Origin: Flavobacterium okayamense
GTDB lineage: Bacteria; Bacteroidota; Bacteroidia; Flavobacteriales; Flavobacteriaceae
NCBI RefSeq assembly: GCF_019702945.1
Contig: NZ_AP024749.1
Coordinates: 2,542,001-2,606,000 of the forward strand
Reading direction: 5' to 3'
Length of the DNA stretch: 64,000 nucleotides
Part shown: piece by piece, positions 34,003 through 44,261 of the stretch
How positions within the stretch are numbered: the first letter of the stretch is position 1
Layout of the letters: every line of letters starts with the position of its first letter
Notes under the pieces: model-generated
Told to the model about the DNA's origin: nothing
The model's input: the letters and a program-made list of their open reading frames with translations, nothing else
Databases searched by the model: none
Translations under genes and position numbers: made by a program

Positions 34003-34317
34003 TTATTTTGCTTCTCTATAGTAGATTTTATCTTCTAACCACTCTTGAACTGCTAATGCATGCGGTTTTGGCAGTTTTTCATAAAACTTTGAAACTTCGA
34101 TTTGCTCTTTGTTTTCAAAAATTTCTTCTAAACTATCGTTATAAGTAGCAAACTCATCTAATTTTTCAATTAATTCCTTTTTAATTTCAGTATTAATTTG
34201 GCTTGCTCTTTTTGCCATAATTGTAATGGCCTCGTAAATATTTCCTGTAGGTGCTTCAATTACACTTTTGTTGTAAGTGATTGTATTAACAGGCGCAGTC
34301 GTCTTTTTTAAATCCAT
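34003..34317 (-). CDS. rpoZ: DNA-directed RNA polymerase omega-family subunit
   Basis: A 104-residue Bacteroidota-type RpoZ. The omega core GNIYEAITIMAKRASQINTEIKKEL corresponds to the 'KRARQL' helix that clamps the beta' subunit and helps assemble RNA polymerase. The C-terminal part (KPHALAVQEWLEDKIYY) is the phylum-specific extension. The context between bamD (3 bp) and coaBC (7 bp) is the standard one in this group and supports the call. Confidence 0.93.
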   Translation of the reverse strand: MDLKKTTAPVNTITYNKSVIEAPTGNIYEAITIMAKRASQINTEIKKELIEKLDEFATYNDSLEEIFENKEQIEVSKFYEKLPKPHALAVQEWLEDKIYYREAK

Positions 34318-34320
34318 GAC

Positions 34321-35145
34321 TTAATTACTATTTGTATATTGTTGTAACTCTTTATCTATATCTGCCAATATTTTATCGGCTTTTTCTTTATATTCTGTTT
34401 CTGGTCTAAATTTTACTAAACTAGTGTACGTAGTTTTAGCATAGTTTAAACGTTCTTCCTTTTTACTTGGAATACTCTTCATCGCCATTTTATATGCAGA
34501 ATCTAAACGATAAAACATAGCTTCTTCCTTAAATGGTGTTCCAGGATAATCAGCAATAAAATTTTCTAAAGCTTTTAAAGCTACATTATACTCGTAGCGA
34601 TAATCTGCTAACATATGGTATTGTTTAGCAATTTCAAAAGCTTTTTTCTCTAGTTTTTCGTTTAAATCTTTGAAATACTCATTTGCTTTTGGTAAATATT
34701 CAGAGTTTGGATAAGTATCGATAAATTTTTGTAACTTACCTAAAGCTTTATCAGTATCTGTTTGATCTAGACTATAAACTGGAGATAATTTATAATAACA
34801 TTCAGCAGCTAAAAAAGCAGCTTCTTCTCTTTTTTCACTTTTTGGATAACTAGCTACAAAACTTTCAAACTGATATCCTGCTAAATAATACTGTTTTGTT
34901 TCATAATATGATTTTGCATAAAAATAAAACATCCTTTCTGCATTTGGTTTACCTTTAAATGCTGGAGCTACTTGCTCATACAAACGCAAAGCTTTTTTAT
35001 ATTTTCCATCATTAAATTTTGCTTCAGCCACTTTACTTTTAAAAGCGTTATCTTCACTTTTTAAAGCTTTTTGATATTCGCTACAAGAAACAAAAGTCAA
35101 TGCAACAATTAAGAAACTTAGTATTCTATTCATTTTATCTTTCAT
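34321..35145 (-). CDS. bamD: Outer membrane assembly lipoprotein BamD
   Basis: An approximately 274-residue lipoprotein of the BAM complex that helps insert beta-barrel proteins in the outer membrane. The signal ends in the lipobox VALTFVSC, and the Cys is followed by SEYQ, lacking the acidic surface-export signal, as expected for a periplasm-facing protein. TPR-like helices follow (AERMFYFYAKSYYETKQYYLAGYQFESFVASYPKS and repeats). The annotated frame can begin at a TTG at 35157. I prefer the ATG at 35145, although the ATG four codons later is equally possible. It begins the bamD-rpoZ-coaBC-DUF4835-recN cluster. A TAAATTTG element (minus strand, 35182-35189) lies upstream. Confidence 0.94.
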   Translation of the reverse strand: MKDKMNRILSFLIVALTFVSCSEYQKALKSEDNAFKSKVAEAKFNDGKYKKALRLYEQVAPAFKGKPNAERMFYFYAKSYYETKQYYLAGYQFESFVASYPKSEKREEAAFLAAECYYKLSPVYSLDQTDTDKALGKLQKFIDTYPNSEYLPKANEYFKDLNEKLEKKAFEIAKQYHMLADYRYEYNVALKALENFIADYPGTPFKEEAMFYRLDSAYKMAMKSIPSKKEERLNYAKTTYTSLVKFRPETEYKEKADKILADIDKELQQYTNSN

Positions 35146-35181
35146 ATTTTTACGCAAAAAAAGCGTCTAAAAAAGCAACTG

Positions 35182-35189
35182 CAAATTTA
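35182..35189 (-). promoter_or_regulatory. -7 element of the bamD cluster
   Basis: On the minus strand TAAATTTG fits TAnnTTTG, 36 bp before the ATG at 35145, in the gap after dapA. No -33 TTG was found. Confidence 0.4.
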
Positions 35190-35219
35190 GACATAATTTC
35201 TCTACTAGAAAAACTTTTT

Positions 35220-36098
35220 TTATTGTATAGATTTTGTAAAATTATTTAAACGATTGGCTAAATCTTCATTTACATTTACCAAAGGAAGTCGGACAGTATT
35301 TTCAGAGAGACCTAGTGATTTAAAAACTTCTTTAATTCCTCCAGGATTCCCTTGTTCAAAAATCATATCGATGGAATCTGCAAGTTTATAATGTAACGCA
35401 TAAGCTTCGTCTACTTTTCTTTGTAAACCCAAACGCACCATTTCAGAAAATTCTTTTGGAAAACCTTCTCCAATAACAGATATTACACCTGCACCTCCAG
35501 CTAGAACCATTGGCAATGTAATCATATCATCTCCAGAAATCACAAGAAAACCTTTAGGCTTATTTTGAATTAATTTCATAGCTTGAACAATATCGCCTGC
35601 CGCTTCTTTAATTGCTATAACATTTTCAAAATCATTAGCTAAACGTATAACTGTTGCAGGTAACATATTACTTGCTGTACGTCCTGGAACATTATATAAA
35701 ATAACAGGAAGCGGTGAAGCTTCTGCCACAGCTTTAAAATGCTGATAAATTCCTTCTTGCGTTGGTTTATTATAATACGGAGAAACTGATAAAATTGCGT
35801 CAAATGCAGATAAATCTCTAGTTTTCAATTCTTCTATAACTTTAGCAGTATTATTCCCACCTACTCCTAAAACTAGAGGTAAACGTTTATTGTTAGCCTC
35901 AACAATCGTCTTGATTACTATTTCTTTTTCTTCATTTGAAAGTGTGGCACTTTCTGCAGTAGTACCTAAAACTACAAGATACTCTACTCCTCCTTCAGTT
36001 ACATAATCTACTATTCTTTTTAATGCATCAACATCAACAGAACAGTCTTTTTTGAATGGTGTTACTAATGCCACACCAGTGCCAATAAATTTTTGCAT
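35220..36098 (-). CDS. dapA: 4-hydroxy-tetrahydrodipicolinate synthase
   Basis: A 292-residue TIM-barrel lyase that condenses pyruvate with aspartate semialdehyde, the first committed step to diaminopimelate and lysine. Motifs are [13 protein letters not shown] at the N-terminus, [23 protein letters not shown] with the catalytic Tyr, [10 protein letters not shown] with the Schiff-base Lys near 163, and the [10 protein letters not shown] loop. The size is standard. It starts 1 bp after the DUF6913 gene and is cotranscribed with it. Confidence 0.97.
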   Translation of the reverse strand: MQKFIGTGVALVTPFKKDCSVDVDALKRIVDYVTEGGVEYLVVLGTTAESATLSNEEKEIVIKTIVEANNKRLPLVLGVGGNNTAKVIEELKTRDLSAFDAILSVSPYYNKPTQEGIYQHFKAVAEASPLPVILYNVPGRTASNMLPATVIRLANDFENVIAIKEAAGDIVQAMKLIQNKPKGFLVISGDDMITLPMVLAGGAGVISVIGEGFPKEFSEMVRLGLQRKVDEAYALHYKLADSIDMIFEQGNPGGIKEVFKSLGLSENTVRLPLVNVNEDLANRLNNFTKSIQ

Positions 36099-36099
36099 T

Positions 36100-36618
36100 T
36101 TAGACTTTATTAAGTATTCTTAAATATTTTACTAATTCTGAAGTAAAAACTTTTACATTTTCTAAATCACAATCAATGATTAAATGATTAATTCTTTTGT
36201 CAATAGTTGAAAATCCAACTTTAAATTTAGCTTTCGACTTTTTAGCAATTACATTTAAAGAAGCCTTAGGCTCTTCATAAAAATTAATTAATAAGTCAAA
36301 ATCAGCTTCAATAAACTTTTGTACCTCTAACTTATTAATTTTACCAGATAACGATAAATCTTTTAATGTGTAGAAAGGCTCTTGAATTACTTCTTTATTC
36401 TTAATTTTTTCTTTAAACACTAAAACCTCAATAGCTTCTACTTCAAGATTATAACTTTTTAATTCCCTGAGAATCGTATCTCGATTCAAAATTTCTGATT
36501 CATCAACTAAAATTCCAATCGTTTTAATTTTTTCTTCTGAATCTTCTAATTTATATCCTAATAAGCCTTTGCTAACAACTTTTTTTAGAAAAAACTCCTT
36601 TAAAATTCTATAAAACAT
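36100..36618 (-). CDS. DUF6913 family protein
   Basis: A 172-residue soluble protein of a Bacteroidota family (DUF6913). The N-terminal basic amphipathic segment ([21 protein letters not shown]) is followed by an alternating alpha/beta domain ([71 protein letters not shown]). That pattern suggests a Rossmann-like fold, but no ligand motif is clear. It is the first gene of a pair with dapA and has its own TATTTTTG element. The function is unknown. Family assignment is from memory of the conserved dapA/ligA neighbourhood. Confidence 0.8.
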   Translation of the reverse strand: MFYRILKEFFLKKVVSKGLLGYKLEDSEEKIKTIGILVDESEILNRDTILRELKSYNLEVEAIEVLVFKEKIKNKEVIQEPFYTLKDLSLSGKINKLEVQKFIEADFDLLINFYEEPKASLNVIAKKSKAKFKVGFSTIDKRINHLIIDCDLENVKVFTSELVKYLRILNKV

Positions 36619-36637
36619 AGTAACTTTACCTATTCGA

Positions 36638-36645
36638 CAAAAATA
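36638..36645 (-). promoter_or_regulatory. -7 element of the DUF6913-dapA operon
   Basis: On the minus strand TATTTTTG matches TAnnTTTG and ends 19 bp before the ATG at 36618, in the 48-bp divergent gap shared with the 5'-nucleotidase genes. Confidence 0.45.
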
Positions 36646-36666
36646 ACTATTTAATACTAGTTACAC

Positions 36667-37449
36667 ATGGTAAAAATAAAAAAGAATAAAACGATAATTT
36701 CGTATTTTGTTTTTTTATTAACATTTTTCATTCTGATAGCTTGTCAATCACAAAAAGACATAGTCTACGAAGTTAACGCCAAGCAAATCAACATTAATGA
36801 GAAAGCTGAAACAGTAAATGCAATTGATTCATTTATTACTCCTTATCGTTATCATATAAATGAAGATTTAAATCACGTTTTAGCTTATAATCCTATTGAT
36901 CAGGACAAAAGCAAAGGTGAATGGGAAACCAACATTGGAAACTTATTTGCAAGGGCTACTTTTGAATTATCAAATCCAATTTTCCAAAAAAGAGAAAACA
37001 AAAAGATAGATGGTTGTATTTTAAATCATGGCGGAATTAGATCTGTTATTCCAAAAGGAAACGTAACAACAAGAACTGCTTACGAAATAATGCCTTTTGA
37101 AAACAGTATTATTGTTGTAGTCTTAAAAGGAAGTGAAATTTTAAATTTAGCCAACTTCATACTAAAAGAAAAAAAACCACATCCACTCTATGGTATAACC
37201 ATTTTTACCAATGAAGATTTTTCCGTTGTAAAAAAAGTAGAAATACAGAATAAGGTAGTAGAGAAAGATAATATTTATTACATCGCAACTTCAGATTACC
37301 TAGCCAATGGTGGTGATAATATGACTTTTTTAAAAAATAGCACTCAAAAATATGATCTTGATTACAAATTAAGAAGTTTATTTATTGATTACTTTACTAA
37401 AGTTGACACATTACCAAACATCACTACTAAACACGTAATAACAGAATAA
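36667..37449 (+). CDS. 5'-nucleotidase C-terminal domain lipoprotein (separate gene)
   Basis: A 260-residue lipoprotein (lipobox LLTFFILIAC, then QSQK) that is entirely a 5'-nucleotidase C-terminal (substrate-specificity) domain. Typical blocks are GNLFARATFE, CILNHGGIRSVIPKGNVTTRTAYEIMPFENSIIVVVLKGSEI, and the C-terminal IYYIATSDYLANGGDNMTFL. The metal-binding N-terminal half is not here but in the next gene, whose ATG overlaps this stop codon (TAATG). In usual 5'-nucleotidases the two domains are one chain in the opposite order. Together the two products probably make one enzyme attached to a membrane. Confidence 0.92.
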   Translation: MVKIKKNKTIISYFVFLLTFFILIACQSQKDIVYEVNAKQININEKAETVNAIDSFITPYRYHINEDLNHVLAYNPIDQDKSKGEWETNIGNLFARATFELSNPIFQKRENKKIDGCILNHGGIRSVIPKGNVTTRTAYEIMPFENSIIVVVLKGSEILNLANFILKEKKPHPLYGITIFTNEDFSVVKKVEIQNKVVEKDNIYYIATSDYLANGGDNMTFLKNSTQKYDLDYKLRSLFIDYFTKVDTLPNITTKHVITE

Positions 37450-38372
37450 TGAAAAGGAGAGATTTTATACAAAAAACAGTAACTGGTTCGGCATTAATTA
37501 CGGTTGGAAGTTTGTCTTTAAGTAGTTTTAGTACAATAGAAACTTCTTCAAAAACAAAAAAAATTACTATTTTACATACAAACGATACGCATAGTCATAT
37601 TGATGCTTTCGAATCTGATCATCCAAAATATCCTAATATGGGAGGTGTTTCTAGAAGAGCTAGTGTTATTAATAAAATTAGAGAAGAAGAAAATAATGTT
37701 TTACTTTTAGATGCTGGTGATATTTTTCAAGGCACACCTTATTTTAATTATTACGGAGGCGAACTAGAATTCAAATTAATGAGCATGTTGGAATATGATG
37801 TTTCCACTATGGGCAATCATGATTTTGACAATGGAATCGAAGGATTTTACAAACAACTTCCCCATGCAAATTTCGATTTTGTTTCAGCAAATTATGACTT
37901 TAAAAATACTATCCTAAACGGAATAGTAAAACCTTTTAAAATCTTAGAAAAAGACGGAATTAAAATTGGGATATTTGGTCTTGGAGTTCAACTTAATGGT
38001 TTAGTTGACAAAAAACTTTATAAAGAAACTGAATATAATGATCCAATAGAAGTTTCCAAAGATATTGTTAGCCAACTTAAAAAAGAAGGTTGTGATTTAA
38101 TAATTTGCTTATCTCATTTAGGTTATTTATACAAAAACGAACCTGATAAAGTTTGCGATATTACATTAGCTAGAAAAACAAAAGACATCGATTTAATTAT
38201 TGGCGGACATACGCATACTTTTTTAGACAAACCAACTATTGAAACTAATTTAGAGGGAAAATCGGTTTTAGTAAATCAAGTAGGTTGTTACGGAATTAAT
38301 TTAGGGAGAATAGATTTCTATTTTACAAATGATAAAAAATATGATTCATCAACTCGAAATATTGTTGTCTAG
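37449..38372 (+). CDS. 5'-nucleotidase metallophosphatase domain protein (separate gene)
   Basis: A 307-residue calcineurin-like phosphoesterase corresponding to the N-terminal half of 5'-nucleotidases. Dimetal motifs are all present: ILHTNDTHSHIDA, LLLDAGDIFQGTPY, TMGNHDFDNG, CLSHLGY and IIGGHTHTF. The N-terminus MKRRDFIQKTVTGSALITVGS looks like a Tat-type signal (R-R-D-F), consistent with export of a metal-loaded protein. The chain stops right after the metallophosphatase domain. Translation is coupled to the preceding C-terminal-domain gene. Its 3' end overlaps the convergent membrane-protein gene by 24 bp. Confidence 0.93.
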   Translation: MKRRDFIQKTVTGSALITVGSLSLSSFSTIETSSKTKKITILHTNDTHSHIDAFESDHPKYPNMGGVSRRASVINKIREEENNVLLLDAGDIFQGTPYFNYYGGELEFKLMSMLEYDVSTMGNHDFDNGIEGFYKQLPHANFDFVSANYDFKNTILNGIVKPFKILEKDGIKIGIFGLGVQLNGLVDKKLYKETEYNDPIEVSKDIVSQLKKEGCDLIICLSHLGYLYKNEPDKVCDITLARKTKDIDLIIGGHTHTFLDKPTIETNLEGKSVLVNQVGCYGINLGRIDFYFTNDKKYDSSTRNIVV

Positions 38373-39061
38373 TTTTTCTTGTTCTACATCTCTATTAATA
38401 AAATAATTTACTAAAAAGTAATAACAAGGTAATTCAATAAAACAAGCAATTATTATAAATGCTTTATTAGAATAATAATATTGGTTAACAACATAAAAAA
38501 TATCTGATAAAAAGAGAGATAATAATGTTAACAATAAGAAACGGGAACTTAAAGTTTTATGTTTAAAAAAATTATAAAAACTAAAAATCAAAACTGTTCC
38601 AAAAACTATAATATAGTTTGTTACAAAATAATAACTATGAAATTTTTGTTTTACAATATATAATGAAACAATTTTCAAAAGTAAAAACGAAACAATTCCA
38701 ACAATTGTTGCAATACCTAAATATTTGTCAATTTTTGAACCTTTTTTTAAAAGCATAGAATCTCTTAAAATCAAATACATGAAAACAAATAATATAACTA
38801 GATAAAGAGACAGTGCCAATTGATAAAAAATTGTTTCCATCAATAGATTTACATTATCTGCAATAAACAAAATTCCAAGAATAATAAAATGCAATTTAGA
38901 TTTATTGTGTGTATTATTATAAAAATAGTAATAAAATAAGATTGAAGCTACAATCATTGGTTTAAATAATAAAGCGACTTCTTTATCTATTTTTAACCTA
39001 AAAAAAATCTGATAAAGTATGTAAGAAACAAAATAAAGTATTAAAGCCGGATTTTTTAATT

Positions 39062-39065
<4 letters not shown>
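38349..39065 (-). CDS. Integral membrane protein, YhhN-like, paralogue A
   Basis: A 238-residue protein with about eight hydrophobic helices and little else. The helix pattern and 'ILFIADNVNLLMETIFYQLALSLYLVILFVFMYLILRD' resemble the YhhN/TMEM86 (lysoplasmalogenase-like) family, in which a GD-x-x-L segment is followed by F..G..F...H..Y. The key residues are only partly kept, so the enzyme call is uncertain. It overlaps its paralogue at 39062 by 4 bp and ends within the convergent nucleotidase gene. It is likely cotranscribed from ligA. Confidence 0.7.
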
Positions 39066-42205
<3,140 letters not shown>

Positions 42206-42222
42206 AGGGTATAAATATAAAA

Positions 42223-42247
42223 AAAGCTCCGCTAATTGCGGAGCTTT
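42223..42247 (-). terminator. Terminator of the rpsF-rpsR-rplI operon
   Basis: AAAGCTCCGC and GCGGAGCTTT pair perfectly around a five-base loop. On the minus strand it is followed by TTTTTTTATATT. It lies 24 bp after the rplI stop. Confidence 0.92.
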
Positions 42248-42270
42248 CAAAATATATTTTTTTTACAAAA

Positions 42271-42714
42271 TTAAGCTTGTTCAGCAACAATTTCGTAAGG
42301 TAAATCTACAATAACTTCTCTGTGTAATCTTACAGAAGCTGAGTATTTACCAATTCTTTTCACAATACCACTTGTGATGAATTTTTTCTCGATTGATTGC
42401 CCATTAGCTTCTAGTGCAGCAGCAATATCAGCATTAGTAACAGAACCGAATAATTTTTCACCACCTGCTTTAGCAGTAATTTTGATATCTAAAGCTTTAA
42501 TAGCTTCTGCAATTGATTGTGCATCAGCAACTAACTTAGCCTCTTTGTGAGCTTTTTGCTTTAAATTTTCAGCTAAAACTTTTTTAGCAGAAGGAGTTGC
42601 TAATACAGCAAAACCTTGAGGAATTAAATAATTACGACCGTAACCATTTTTAACAGTTACTACATCGTCTTTAAATCCTAAATTTTGAACGTCTTTTTTT
42701 AAAATTAGTTCCAT
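42271..42714 (-). CDS. rplI: 50S ribosomal protein L9
   Basis: A 147-residue L9, with the N-terminal RNA-binding domain (MELILKKDVQNLGFKDDVVTVKNGYGRNYLIPQGFAVLAT), the long connecting helix and the C-terminal domain containing KAGGEKLFGSVTNADIAAAL. The size is standard. It is last in the rpsF-rpsR-rplI operon, 60 bp after rpsR, and ends in a strong hairpin terminator. Confidence 0.98.
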   Translation of the reverse strand: MELILKKDVQNLGFKDDVVTVKNGYGRNYLIPQGFAVLATPSAKKVLAENLKQKAHKEAKLVADAQSIAEAIKALDIKITAKAGGEKLFGSVTNADIAAALEANGQSIEKKFITSGIVKRIGKYSASVRLHREVIVDLPYEIVAEQA

Positions 42715-42774
42715 GTTGTTGTCCTTATTTTAGAAGTTAGTTCCGATTGTATCGGAACAACAACTATATTAATA

Positions 42775-43071
42775 TTATTTTAATAAATCAGCTACGTATG
42801 GCATTAAAGCTAAGTGACGAGCTCTTTTAACAGCAACAGACACTTTTCTTTGATACTTTAATGAAGTTCCTGTTAAACGACGAGGTAAAATTTTACCTTG
42901 CTCGTTAACAAATTTTAATAAGAAATCAGGATCTTTATAATCTACATATTTAATTCCTGATTTTTTGAAACGACAATATTTCTTTTGTTTGTTAGTTTCA
43001 ATATTTAATGGAGTAAGATATCTAATATCTCCCTCTTTTTTACCTTTTGCAGATTGCTCTAAAGTTGACAT
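42775..43071 (-). CDS. rpsR: 30S ribosomal protein S18
   Basis: A 98-residue S18, with the conserved core [45 protein letters not shown] sequence, [27 protein letters not shown]. The N-terminus is about 20 residues longer than the E. coli protein, as is common in this phylum. The single Cys in KKYCRFKK shows no paired zinc site, so it is the Cys-poor form. It follows rpsF by 2 bp. Confidence 0.97.
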   Translation of the reverse strand: MSTLEQSAKGKKEGDIRYLTPLNIETNKQKKYCRFKKSGIKYVDYKDPDFLLKFVNEQGKILPRRLTGTSLKYQRKVSVAVKRARHLALMPYVADLLK

Positions 43072-43073
43072 AA

Positions 43074-43415
43074 TTAGTTTGATTTAGATTTTAATTTTTC
43101 TCTTCTTCTCTCAGCCCAAGCAACTGCATGTTTGTCTAACGATACAGTTAAGAAACGCATAACACGTTCGTCACGACGGAATTCAGTTTCATAAGCTCTG
43201 ATGATATCAGCAGGAGCTTCAAATTGAAATAAGTGATAAAAACCACTTTTCTTGTGTTGGATTTCATAAGCTAATTTTTTTAAGCCCCAATCCTCTTTAG
43301 AAACCATCTTTGCCCCTTTTGAAGTAAGAAAATCTTCAAACTTGCTTACTGTTTCCTTTATCTGTTGCTCAGATAAAACGGGATTTAAGATGAAAACAGA
43401 TTCGTAATTGTTCAT
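43074..43415 (-). CDS. rpsF: 30S ribosomal protein S6
   Basis: A 113-residue S6, which pairs with S18 in the small subunit. The family pattern is present ([67 protein letters not shown] segment). It is the first gene of the S6-S18-L9 operon. The promoter at 43446-43475 is one of the best matches to the Bacteroidota consensus in the window. The leader of about 25-30 nt could bear the S6:S18 regulatory structure known in other phyla, but I do not see a convincing hairpin. Confidence 0.97.
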   Translation of the reverse strand: MNNYESVFILNPVLSEQQIKETVSKFEDFLTSKGAKMVSKEDWGLKKLAYEIQHKKSGFYHLFQFEAPADIIRAYETEFRRDERVMRFLTVSLDKHAVAWAERRREKLKSKSN

Positions 43416-43445
43416 AATCTTATGTTATTTTTATTAAATTGGGTG

Positions 43446-43475
43446 CAAAAATAGTGATTTATTTCTAAGTAACAA
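43446..43475 (-). promoter_or_regulatory. Promoter of the rpsF-rpsR-rplI operon
   Basis: On the minus strand TTG (43475-43473) and TATTTTTG (43453-43446) are separated by 19 bp, matching the Bacteroidota TTG-N17-23-TAnnTTTG promoter at every defined position. Confidence 0.7.
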
Positions 43476-43565
43476 ACAACATTATACTTATTTCACAAAA
43501 ATTATAGAATTGTGTTGTTTTATATCGATATTTGGTATATATTTATCGCTACTAAACTTAGGCTT

Positions 43566-44261
43566 ATGAAATTAAATTCTATTGTGGTTGACGATAGCGC
43601 CATCCAAAGAATGACAATTACAAAACTAGTAAATGAAACTGCTAACTTAAACTTAGTGGGTGATTTTGCTAATGCCCTAGAAGCCAAAAACTGTATTAAC
43701 CACCAAGAAGTTGATTTAATTTTTTTAGACATTGAAATGCCTCTAATTAATGGATTTGATTTACTTGATGGATTAAAAAACAAACCTCAAATTATTTTTA
43801 TCACTTCTAAAGCTGATTATGCTGTAAAAGCTTTTGATTATGAAGCAACTGACTTTCTACAGAAACCTATATCAAAAGAACGTTTCCTGAAAGCTGTTAA
43901 AAAAGCAACAGAATTACATCAACTTAAGCATGAAAGTCATGAAGATTTAGGTGAAGCTATTATTATTAAGAGTAATCTTAAGAAATTAAAAATTTATACC
44001 TCTAAAATTAAATGGGTAGAAGCCTTTGGTGATTATATCAAAATTATAACTGATGAAGAAAGTCACTTAGTTCTGTCTACAATGAAATCTTTTGAAAACG
44101 AACTTCCTGAAGGCAAGTTTGTACGTGTTCATAAATCCTACATTGTTAATGTAGAACGTGTAGATAAATTTAATAGCAAGTTTGCTGAAATAGGGCAAAC
44201 TAAAATTCCAATTAGTAGAAATAAGAAAGATGTAATTTCTGAAGCAATTGAAAATCTTTAA
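43566..44261 (+). CDS. LytTR-family response regulator
   Basis: A regulator of 231 residues from the ATG at 43566. The 18-residue TTG-started extension is not family-like and is rejected. The receiver domain (1-120) has VVDDSAIQRM at the start, the phospho-acceptor Asp55 in LIFLDIEMPLINGFD, and ITSKADYAVKAFDYEATDFLQKP. The C-terminal LytTR DNA-binding domain (about 130-231) has IKWVEAFGDYIKIITDEESHLVLSTMKSFENELPEGKFVRVHKSYIVN. No histidine kinase is adjacent, so it is an orphan in this window. The 3' end overlaps priA by 4 bp on the opposite strand. The targets are unknown. Confidence 0.93.
   Translation: MKLNSIVVDDSAIQRMTITKLVNETANLNLVGDFANALEAKNCINHQEVDLIFLDIEMPLINGFDLLDGLKNKPQIIFITSKADYAVKAFDYEATDFLQKPISKERFLKAVKKATELHQLKHESHEDLGEAIIIKSNLKKLKIYTSKIKWVEAFGDYIKIITDEESHLVLSTMKSFENELPEGKFVRVHKSYIVNVERVDKFNSKFAEIGQTKIPISRNKKDVISEAIENL

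Noticed and set aside
35155..35185. A terminator after dapA formed by ACGC and GCGT
   Set aside because: The stem is only four bases around a run of T, too weak to support on its own.
43512..43565. A longer TTG-started LytTR regulator
   Set aside because: The 18-residue extension is hydrophobic and unlike receiver domains, which begin at MKLNSIVVDD from the ATG at 43566.
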